Of a DNA stretch of 64,000 bases, positions 36,081 to 46,200 are shown piece after piece (position 1 is the first letter of the stretch; every line of letters begins with the position of its first letter). The notes under the pieces are model-generated. The model was not told the DNA's origin. It did no database searches and saw nothing but the letters and a program-made list of their open reading frames with translations. Source of the DNA: Codonopsis lanceolata (lineage: Eukaryota; Streptophyta; Magnoliopsida; Asterales; Campanulaceae); contig CM028381.1 in assembly GCA_013146195.2 (NCBI GenBank), positions 92,948,255-93,012,254 of the forward strand, given 5' to 3'. The position numbers and the translations under genes were made by a program.

Positions 36081-36140
36081 TTCGGGAGTCTCTACTGGAG
36101 CTTGCTCGGGCGTCTCTACTGGAGCTTGCTCGGGAGGCTC
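36081..36140 (-). repeat. In-frame 24-30-bp repeats coding EQAPVETP
   Basis: Within the region linking protease and RT, one minus-strand frame repeats EQAPVETP two to three times, from near-identical 'ctggagcttgctcggg.gtctcta' units on the plus strand. Confidence 0.8.
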
Positions 36141-36303
36141 TATATCCATGGGCTCGGCCGCTTCATGGGTCTCCCCGAGCTCAATGTTATTGATAGAAGT
36201 GGGCCATTTGAGGGTAGGCTCGGCGGAGATCGTTGCGGCCGATCGGGAAGGTCCACAATGTCGGCAAGGAATTTGCATTGGCGATCGGGAATGTCCTGTC
36301 GGT

Positions 36304-37167
36304 TTACATTTTTTCTTCGAGCCTCCGGACATACTCCCACATTGCAGGGGCTTCTTTGTTGAGGATCCCCACTCCATTTTCTGTATAGAACTTGGCTTTC
36401 TGGTGGGGAATGGAGGTGACCATCTGGAATTTGGCCATCGCCGGAGCACCTAAAATGCAGTTGTATGCCGATTTTAGGTCGATCACCAAGAATGTGATCA
36501 TCTCCATCCGTGTTTGGGCCCCATCACCCATGAATACTTCCAGCTCGATCGTGCCTTTAACCCCCACCTGGTGATTGGTAAAGCCTTCGAGCTTTCCCAG
36601 ATACGGCTTGAGCATGGTGTCTGGAAACTCCAATCCCTTGAAGCAGGAATAGTACATGATGTCCCTGCACGCTCCCGTATCTAGCAAGACTACGTGCACC
36701 CCGGTTGTTGGCGAGGCGAAAATGACCGAGGCGCTTTCGGATGCCATGAGTGCTTCGCGGCTACGCTTGCGAGAAAAAACATATGCTGCTCCCACTTGCA
36801 TTGTATTCTTTGGAGCATTGATCGCCCTAGACAAGGAGTATATATGTTTCCCAAGCTGGGTGTTGGACGGGAGCTCCTCCTGAATCATGTTTATCACCCC
36901 CCGAATCTGAGGGGCCTGGCCACCTCTTCCTCTTGGGGGTCTCCCTTGATTATTGTTAGCATTGTTTCCTTCGCCCTGGTCTTTTTTGAAGCGGTCCAAC
37001 TTGCCCGCATTGATCAGCTTTTGGATTTCCCTCTTCAACACCTTACAGCCCTCAGTGGTGTGGCCAGTGCCATGGTGGTATTCACAGTATTTTGTGTTGT
37101 CCCGAGTATACTCGAGCTCGGGGTCAAGAGGATAAGGGATAGGCAGGGCATCTCCCACCTGGAGCAT
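36304..37167 (-). pseudogene. Gypsy gag zinc knuckle plus aspartic protease ORF
   Basis: The longest open frame in the window (287 codons). Near the N-terminus is a CX2HX4HX4C zinc knuckle (CEYHHGTGHTTEGC, 37086-37046). Then comes a basic Gly/Arg-rich linker, and a retropepsin-like domain with the active-site LLDTGACRD at 36690-36661 and the later YNCILGAPAMAKF. The active-site triad is kept. It is a fragment of gag-pol: the flanking gag and RT frames are broken, so no complete polyprotein can form. Confidence 0.85.
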
Positions 37168-37379
37168 GATCTCTTCCCGCGTCGTGTTTAACGGGGGTAA
37201 GCGAGATTCTCACGAACAACCTTTGCCGGGGTGGATGATTTTCTCCTATCCTTGCTCGGCGGCGGTGGCCCTCGGGCTCAGTCGGTGGCGGCCGGTGCCG
37301 AGCCTTGTCCTTGTTCTTGGCTTTATCGCTTTATCGCGGCTCGGTCGAGCAAAAAGATGAGAGTTTGCCGGCAACTGCG

Positions 37380-38730
37380 CCTTGGAAGCCAGGGTTCATT
37401 GCTAACATAGTCTTGGTGGTCCCGCTCTCATGTTGTTGAGATAGCAAAGCGATCTCGGGGTCATGGTCGCGGTCACTGCTCGAGCATCTCCTCGAACCTT
37501 TTCGGGTGCTTCTTTGTAGGATTCGTTATCCCCTTGCTTAATCTTAGCAAGGTCGAAGCGATTTTTTGGGGTTGGGCTGCATTGAATTCCTCCAAAACTT
37601 CTCTCGAACGCTTTGCCCGGCTCCCAATGGTTCCCAGGGGAACTCGCCCAACCAGGATTGTGCCTTTCCCTGGAGGGCTCCCTCGAATGCCCGCATTTTC
37701 AAGGCTTCAATATCTGTGACCATCCGAATTTGTGCCTCGAATGATCGGAGCCAATCGCTTGCCCGCGTCTTCCCAAAATATTTGTCAAACTGTGGGAAGA
37801 TGATCCCTTGTGCTTGGTGGCGCATTTTCAATCTCGGAGTGAAAGGGCGCCCTCCGGCTTAGTGGCGCCATAGCAGGGCTTGGCCACGGCTAGGCTTGCC
37901 ATTTGTTTTGCCATGTCCCTTTCATGGCCTCCATCTTCTCGGACAGCCGCTTCTCTACGTCTTACGTCGGCCGAGAAGAATGGGCGGGGTCCGAGGCATC
38001 GCCACGCACATGCGGGCAAAAGGTGGGCGCGCGGGAGGACCCAACCTCCTGGGTAATGCGGGCTTTGTACCTTGGCCGCCGCCTCACGCATTCCCGGCCT
38101 CTACGGCCATGACTCTCTCCTCGGGCATAGTGCTCATGGTGATGGTGGCGCCGGTGGGAATGATCTTGGCGGTATACGCTCTCGGCGGTCATCGGCATGC
38201 TTTGTCGCCTCCACTCGCTCAGATGGTATGTGAACGATTGAGGGCATGCGTCGCCGGGGCAGCTGGGAGAAGCGAGGCCATCTCCAACAGTCCGGGATTA
38301 CTCAGCGAGCATTGCCTCATCTACAAGCGGTGCCGGGGCATGGCCCAGGCGGCGATTCTGGTTGGCGCACATACATTTTACTATAATACTGCTGAACTTG
38401 CGGAAGCGGCGGCTTGTTGATCGGGGTTATGTCGTGATTCATGTGACTACCCCGATTGTTCTCGGCGATTAAGGCGCATCACGAGATCTTGAGAGCGAGC
38501 ATCCCGTCTCTCATTAATAACCCGGCTGGCATCACGTTGGCTTGCCTCTGGGCGGCATGTTGGGAGATTTGCCCCTCCACGAATGGCACTTCATTGCCAC
38601 GAGCCGCCTGCCGCCACCTTTTGGTTCTGGTTTGCATCCGTGCGGCTGCGGGGGAGGGTTGTTTCGGCTTGGTGGTGCCCGGCTGTTGATTGCTTGCGGT
38701 GGCATGGTGTTTGCTACCCTTTCCGGCCAT
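37380..38730 (-). pseudogene. Gypsy gag remnant
   Basis: The probable start is ATG 38730 (MAGKGSKHHATASNQQPG), about 85 nt after the LTR end. The first frame closes near 38479, and open stretches with indels follow. The conserved gag core is at 37831-37544: QFDKYFGKTRASDWLRSFEA, then ALKMRAFEGALQGKAQSWL. Gag forms the virus-like particle. Confidence 0.75.
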
Positions 38731-38815
38731 TGCAATAGAAGAATAGTGAAAGATTTTACCGGAAAAAATGTAGAGGAAGTGATGAAACTTCGTTTCCGCA
38801 ACGGAACCAAAGCGA

Positions 38816-39580
38816 TGTGGTAAAATGCAGCTTGGGCCGTCCTTGAGATGGGTAGGATATCTGGGCTTGTAATCGTCTTCCCTGAGCCTGTTAAGATCAC
38901 AAGAACACCTGAGAAGAAGTGCAAGGCAAGGCCTCGCGAAACCCCTCCGGCGTGAGAGTAAGTATCGAGTGATTGTCAAGAAGTAAATTGACAGAGTAAC
39001 GAGGCTCAAGAAAGTGTGTGTACCTTGTTGATGATTATGGAGAGGTATTTATAGGCCCTCAAGGTGATTGAATCCGTCTAGGATTCAGTTTCCATAACTG
39101 CCGAGATAATCAAGGAGGAAATCCCTTGATTTTAGGCGAAACAGGCGGTTGACCGCGTAGTTATAGGAGTTGATAAGGTAAGAATTTCGCCCAAACAGGG
39201 AAACCCTTGACTAGCCTTAGGAAGCAAGTTATCGTGTCCCGGCTTGGTGTATGCTCGGCGAGCGAGTAAGGCTCGCCCGGTTATTCTTTGTAATGATCCC
39301 CGAAGCTTGTCGGTCGAGGATCGGCCAGTCGGCGAGGCAAGGCCCGAGCAAGGTAAGTCCGATCCCTTTGTCAAGCATGTATGAGTCCCGATCATGGTCC
39401 CTGGTCGGACAGGCAAGGCCCTTGCCCGCCCAGGTTTGAGTGAGGGTTATGCTGCTCGGTGCTCGCTGGGCTGTCTCATCTTGCTCGCTGGGCCGTGGGC
39501 CCCAGAGGTACCATGTCCGTGACCAGCACGTGATGCTAATTCGTGCCTGGCTCGTGACCCGGTTTGGGCCGGGTATATCA
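38816..39580 (-). mobile_element. 5' LTR of the Gypsy element (about 765 bp)
   Basis: On the minus strand it starts TGATATACCCGG (39580) and ends near ...TTTTACCACA (38816). A TATA box TATAAATA lies at 39053-39046, about 530 bp into the LTR. Directly after the end is a primer-binding-like stretch (ttggttccgttgcggaaa), although the tRNA is not identified. There is no partner LTR for comparison, so the boundaries are inferred. Confidence 0.65.
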
Positions 39581-39632
39581 GAAAATAAGTAATAAAACTA
39601 TCTCTATAGCAAATAAAAACCATAACCATTCA

Positions 39633-39635
<3 letters not shown>

Positions 39636-39675
<40 letters not shown>
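39636..39675. repeat. (AT)n microsatellite
   Basis: About 20 AT units immediately outside the Gypsy LTR. Confidence 0.95.
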
Positions 39676-39681
<6 letters not shown>

Positions 39682-41780
39682 TATAGCTTGAGATTATTTT
39701 CGCTCAAACATCAACCAACATATATATTTTACGTAAAATAATAAATTTTTGTTTCGTCATCTCACCATAATATTATACATGGTGACAGAGCCATCCTTTT
39801 TATAATAATGGTTATATACAATATTAAAATAAAGTAGTAACATAAAAGGAAATATATTTGCAGAAATTTTTACCAATATAAATATTAAGGAAAGATTAGA
39901 GTGCCCGTGCTGATAACTTAATGTAAATAAACCTTATCAATAGCATTTAAATAGTATGCAACTTTAATTTTGGGAGTACTCAGGATTGATTATCACATAA
40001 TACATTTTATATATATATATATGAGAGAGGGGAGATTGAGTCGGAGAATTCTCTTGGAATAAGTTTTACTACTCCATAGTGTTATATATGTCCTTTTGCA
40101 TAGTAAGTTAACCTGTAATAAACGTGTTATAGTAGTATAGGTATTTTAACTTTGTAATTGAGGTGCGACTGTCCACCTTTAGTTCATAACACAAAATTAT
40201 TTCACTTTTTTTTTTAATGAAACTAGATGACAAATTAAGATAAAACTAAATTAAATTGGAATAGCGGTGGTTTATGAAAATTAAATAAATAAAAATATAA
40301 AAAAATGTGTTTCGCGGTGTATCGATTTTTAGTAGCGATACGTTGATTTGGATTCACGATGCATCAATTTAGAATCATGATGCATCGCTATGAAGTGGAA
40401 ATAGACTAGTTTGAACGCGAGGCATCGATCTAAAATCGCAATGCACTGCTATGAAATAAAAATGACAATTACATAATTTTGAATCATGCATGGCAATGTA
40501 TGAACTGATGTTTATCGCAAGCATGTCCGATTCATTAAAGGTATACTCGCCCTTTCACATCAAAAATGTTTTTTTCCGGTTAAAAAATTATAGTGGACAG
40601 CAGTTGAATATCTGTCAAAAGAGACCGACCCAATTTTCACTCTATTCTATTCAAACCTTTAAAAGACAAAATATAAATGTGTCTGACGTGTTCATAACCC
40701 GACACATATTAATTGAAAGACAAAACTTACTCTAAACAAATTTAATTGACAATGAGCGATTGAAAATTAACTCATATAATTCTATTTTTGCTGATTTAAG
40801 CTCGTTTATGTCTCATTTCACTATCAATAATCAATAACAATTAAAAAGACAAACTTAATCACTTGGCTTTGTTACTCCACCCCACTCACAGATAATAAAA
40901 CGACATCGTTTTAGAGTATGTATATATATATATATATTAAAAACTTTTGTCTTCTCTTGGATCTCGCTACCTCTTCTCATGATATATATTCCAGCAACCT
41001 TGTCCCCTCACTGAAGAAAAAACAAGCTATTAACCCAACTTATGAAATCAACTCCTATTTTAGTTTTTCTTCTTCACTCCCTTTACTCATTACCCCTCTC
41101 TCAATTCTCTATCCTCGAAAATATAGAACTCTACGAAGGGGAATCATCAAGATAGCTTTCCAAGTGAGAATACTTGGGCACTATACAATTTGATGTAAAT
41201 TTGACTACTTTTTGAACACAACGGCAAATCAATCTGTTCATGATTAAATGGTCGGTTCATTTTTTTCTTTAAAAGAGAGGTAACTTTGCACTACCGAAAT
41301 ATTTCCTCTTTGTTAGAGGAAAAATCATGTTGTAATATTGTTTGTTTCGTTTTGTTATTTATCATTATATAATTCTTGTTACTTGAAGTATTTGTTAAAT
41401 TTTATTTATTTCAAATCGATATATTTTTTAGATCTGTCAGTCATTTATAATTAATCATGTGCATTCGTGTTTTAGATGAACTTTTGATGTTTTTTAAATT
41501 TTGAATATAATGAAATTGACAACAAAATTTCAAATCTATATATTTTTGTTGGTCAGTCATATATTTAAATATTTAATATTAATAATGAGTATTTTTAATT
41601 TTTTTTTTCATAATATTTCTTATAAGAACTTTGATTCGATGAAATAGACAAAAGAATATTCATATATTTTATTTAGTTATAATGAGTTGTGAGTTTTTGT
41701 GATTTCGTTGAAACTATTTATTTTAATAACTTTCAATCTGGTGAAGTAGACAAAAAAAATCATATATATATATATATATA
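39676..41780. other. AT-rich intergenic DNA
   Basis: No gene. Between 40315 and 40455 the words 'gatgcatc', 'gatgcatcgctatgaa' and 'gcatcgatctaaaatcgcaatgca' recur, partly inverted. Short AT runs lie at 40012-40021, 40920-40936 and 41762-41785. Confidence 0.5.
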
Positions 41781-41787
41781 TATATGA

Positions 41788-42139
41788 AGACGAGTCTCCA
41801 TCTCTAGAAGACTACATGGATGCTATGGTAGGCATCACTCAAGCTAAAGTACAACAATCCAAGAGAAAAGATAAGATGGAAGAATAAGTCATTGCCAGCA
41901 CATACCTTTGTCGGCCATTGGAGAATAAAACAAAAGCAGCTGTCAAGCCAACAGAAAAAGTAAAGCAATTATGGAGAATATTTTTTTACAAGTCACGAGA
42001 CAAAGCAATTATGAAGAATATTTCTTTCCGAGTCACGGGACTAGGTCGGCCAACTTTTGCAAAAGCAGCCCACTATATTTTGAGTGCTTTTCTTAGTGCT
42101 CTGCCCCACAGTGAAATTCTTGCGCAAGGTCATCCATGA
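41788..42139 (+). other. Orphan coding-like fragment, unknown
   Basis: From 41788 the frame reads EDESPSLEDYMDAMVGITQA, then KVQQSKRKDKMEE followed by a stop (TAA, 41885-41887). It continues in the same frame from 41888, including MENKTKAAVKPTEKVKQLWR (41918), with a second related 'acaagtcacgaga...aagcaattatggagaatat' repeat near 41965 and 42000, and ends at TGA 42137. Composition is more coding-like than its surroundings but I recognise no family. It may be a piece of a retroelement or a dead host exon. Confidence 0.3.
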
Positions 42140-43240
42140 TTTTTCTGAAGTTTATTTGGCAACAATGGAAAACCAACGGTTATATGCATAAAAGATTGTG
42201 TTTGGATAACAAAGCAATGAATATAGTAATTCTAGTTTCTAGGCTTTAATTTCAAAGAGTTATAAGTATTTGAATTTATATTATTTAATTATAGGATTCA
42301 TTAAATGTTTATTATAAATAGAGGTTATTATTTTAGAAATGCAAATTTTGACAAAAATTATTATTTTTAGACTACCTAAGCTTTATATATATATATATTG
42401 ATATAGATATAAATTCTCATGTGTACTGAAAATAGATACCACAAAACAAGGGATATGTGTGTGAGCGTCGGTCTGCGTGTGTTCATGTTTATTTAATTAA
42501 AGTCTCTTGCCATATTGTTACTAGCTGGATATACCAACCCCTAGAGACAGAAAAATCAAGTGTTTTGAGGTTGAGAATGTACCAAACGCCACGCCCTGCA
42601 ATCAATGTTCTACGGGGATGACAACATAACTCATGTACGAGACAAGCCGGAACTCACCACCGACACTTACCGTCTCACCAGAGTATCCATGCATCATTTT
42701 CGTAGAGCTAGACTTTAGTCCACAGATCAAAGGTTTAGGGATCCTCGATCGTGAGAAAGAGAACAAACAAAAGATGACTCAGTTCAACACAAAAATACTT
42801 TCATAAGAACATACTGTTATGGGTTTGATTCATGCATGCTACGTTCTCCCCGCTTCCATTAGCGTTGACCGAACCTTGTTCCAATAGGTGGGTCTAATGT
42901 GGCCCTCCTGTGGTGGTCGGAAGAGTCATTAAAACTGTTGAAACTCTAGCAGAGATAAGAAACTCAAATTGAATATCTCCAAAGTAGCTTTTCTTAACCA
43001 ACATGCATTGTTGAGAAGATACTCTGCATAACTAACACTGTACAATAACTCCTCTCTTGCCATTAGGCATATTGAACACGAAAAATCTACTAACTGGATT
43101 TTTCACTAGTCAAAACACAACAACATATGAGTACTTATTATGCTAATATCTGAAATACAAGACAACTTTGTGTTTCATCACAGCTACCAACAGACACCCA
43201 CTTATCTTCGTACTTTCTTTTTTGATAATCCAGAAATTTG
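42140..43240. other. Intergenic DNA and RING1 3' flank
   Basis: AT-rich to about 42530, then more balanced sequence (42530-43100) without a supported frame. The last part is presumably the RING1 3'UTR. Confidence 0.4.
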
Positions 43241-46200
43241 CTATTCAGTAGCGTCCTTCCTTCTGTATGCAAAAAACTGAAATACAGGGGGGAGGGGGGA
43301 GGGTTAGCAGTTTGAAAAACCAACAGACCGATGGAGTCCACATTCGAAAGTAAAACATTTCATGGATTATAACATATTTCAATTCATACCCTTACGTATC
43401 AAGGATAAATTTGGAAACTTAAAAAATTATAAGGTTTTAAGGAGAACATCTCAAGATGAACAGGTGGAATATTGTATGGTGATTCAAAAGCTTCCATACA
43501 AGGAGACTATATCTTATATAAATCCTACACCCTTTCATTATTTTCCTCATTAGCAATAACCATTTTCACATGCTACAAATTTTAAATTATCAGTTAGGCA
43601 ATGAGGTCTAACTAATACTCCATATATAACAGACACACTCATTCAATATGTATATAGATAGTTACTTACTAGATATCCCCTGATGGAAGTGCAATTGGCT
43701 TGAAGCTCTGCCAGAGTTTCTTGATCCTTCAAAGTTACAAGACCAACTTCGGCTTGACCAACTAATTGCGACAGGCATCTTCTATCATCCGTTGAGGTTG
43801 ATTGTTCAGTCATAGTGCTTGTAGTCTCCTTCACTAGCAGTATTTCAACTTCATTGGGTTCCAATGATGCCTTATTAGCAACCAACTACACAATGCATGG
43901 AAATTTACTTAGGAAAGCAGAATTTCGACATCCCAGTGAAAAAAAACACAAGAAAACAAACAAGAAGAAAAATGTTTATCTGAAATGAAACAGACAAGCA
44001 TGGAATCATATAAATGTAAAAACTACTACATGGGACATTGGGACCATAAGTTAAGCAGACCCAAGTCCTGAACCAGTTGGAAGATAACATAAGCACTACT
44101 TCAGTGGTTTATATGGCACATCTCACAAGCCTAAAAACATTACAAGTTCTACGGGAAAATCTTATTGAGCTGACAACTTTAGGAACAAAAATCCAGTTAG
44201 CGGCAAGGGACCACAGCCTATACTGTAGTGATACTAGATGAAATGACTTTAACACTAGAACGTCTAGCCAACTTCACAAAAGCTAAGGAAGCCATCAGTT
44301 AGTTATCTTAGATCCATTATTCTGGTGGATTCAATAAGAGCTTCCTGAAACAGAATCCATAGCTACAAGGAAAAAGAGTGAAGAGATTCTCACTTCGCAA
44401 ACGTTTTTAACTGATAAACCTGAATTGCAGCAAAGATGCATCTTCTTTGAACTAGTTGTTCTTTGTTTATCCAAACAAATAAGCATGATATGCACCTGCA
44501 AACAGGAAGAGCCAAAAAATGCAGAGGATGAGAGCCTGTCATAAAGAAAAGTTGGGCTTTGACACAGATCAGACAAATGTGAAGTTAGTGACACTGAACA
44601 TCTATGGAAAATGTATTGAAATCATCCATGAATATAACAAAATGTAAACATTAAAATTGGTTGGCATGTTACACATCTTTGGGTAATTTAAGGTTGATTT
44701 AGAAGAATTTGGCCATACCTCGATATCATTCCCCTCTAAGTGTTGCAGATGGTCTACCAGTCTGCTTAACCTGGCATTCCTTGTTCCCTTGCTACCAATG
44801 GCACTGCCATGTCGAGTATGACTCCGAGCACCACCACCCCCCCAAGAAAGATGCTCTGCATGGAGAGAAGTGCCTCTGGCTTCATTTCTTGCTTCCAGTT
44901 CATTTTCAAAGCATCCATTATCTAAATTTGCAGCAGAAGCAGTAGCCTGGGAACGACGATGAGCTACTCTCCCTCGCTTGCTCTTCCTCTTCTTGATTTC
45001 TATCCCATGTTCATCACTAGAAGACAACTCAATTTTTTCATACTGCTCATTTTCATTTTCATCGTCGTTTGATTCTTGGTCCTTGCTGTTCCTGTTGTTT
45101 CTTCCTCTTCTCACATTAGCCTTTCGGTTCTTCGGAGGCAATCCTGGTGTAGATGCATCTACAGCAGCATCTTTACCTGTTCTCACCCTTTTATTCAGTG
45201 CATCTGACTGGCGTTGAAAGATTCGGGCAATAGATGCTTGAATCTGCCAGAAAAGACAGAAACAAACAGCATGTTTTTTTTTGAGAAATAATGCAGGGAA
45301 TACACCTGTATAAAGACAGAATCAACTCCCTTTTCTTGTTTCGGACCCTTTCAAATTCAAAAGATTAGTTTGATGGGTATGGGTAACTGTCCTAACAGCA
45401 CAAACACAGAACAGAAGATAGAAAGAAAGAAAGAGGACTACTCTCTCAACGAATCGACTTGCAAAGGGCCAAGTGTGCAAAGCCAAAATTTGATGAACAA
45501 GGATGGCATAGTTCAGGCAGAACAAAAAGTATGACTTAGAAAAGAATGAACAATGTAAATAGTTACAACAATATATTTTGTTAAGTACCAACTCATCTAA
45601 AAGCTTAACCTGTTAGAGAGGGAGCTCAACTATATATATCTAGTGTAACACTCCCCCTCAGGTCCGTCACACGTGAGAGATACACAAGCATCGCAAACCA
45701 AACAATGGTGTCAACACGTGCATTCACAGTACTACGGGTAACAAATGCAAGCGGGATGACTCGAACAAGAGTTCCGATACCATGTCAAGTTACCCACTAA
45801 TCTAAAAGCTTAAGCTGTTAAAGAGGGGGCTTAACTAAGTATATCACGCTTAACATATTCCAATCTTTTTTAGTGAACAAATGCCCCTCAAAACCTAATT
45901 TACGGCACTACACCAACCTATAAATTCAACCTCTGATCAACAAGGTTTTCCTGCTGACCTTCTGAAGCTAGGATAGCATCTTTCGGGGAGGACTGAACTA
46001 GTGTGTCATCACTGTCATGTTAGAGTACATGACCTTTTCATTCGGTGAACCTATTCCACTTTCCAGAATTTGGTCCTTCAATGTAATTTTCTCAAATGTC
46101 TCTAATGATAGTCACATTGGATTCTCATAATTAAATTTGGGATTTGCTAACAGATCCTCCATGGCAGTTGTTAAGAACCTATTTATAGAAAGATTGGGCA

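Larger units (their letters stand above)
31501..39580 (-). mobile_element. Decayed Ty3/Gypsy retrotransposon (Tat-like), 5' LTR to 3' flank
   Basis: A single GC-richer block reading, on the minus strand, 5' LTR, gag, protease, reverse transcriptase, RNase H, integrase, the Gypsy order. The sequence style (CX2HX4HX4C zinc knuckle, VDPTFPPVQQ before RT, MPFG.K and YIDDM in RT, DYFT..WIEAKP in integrase) fits the plant Tat clade. There are numerous stops and frame shifts in every domain except the protease frame. No matching 3' LTR is found; it may lie in the gap at 31401-31500 or have been lost. Confidence 0.85.

Noticed and set aside
36010..36453. 147-codon plus-strand ORF and others opposite the Gypsy element
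   Set aside because: Antisense shadow of the gag/protease region; the minus strand carries the recognisable domains.
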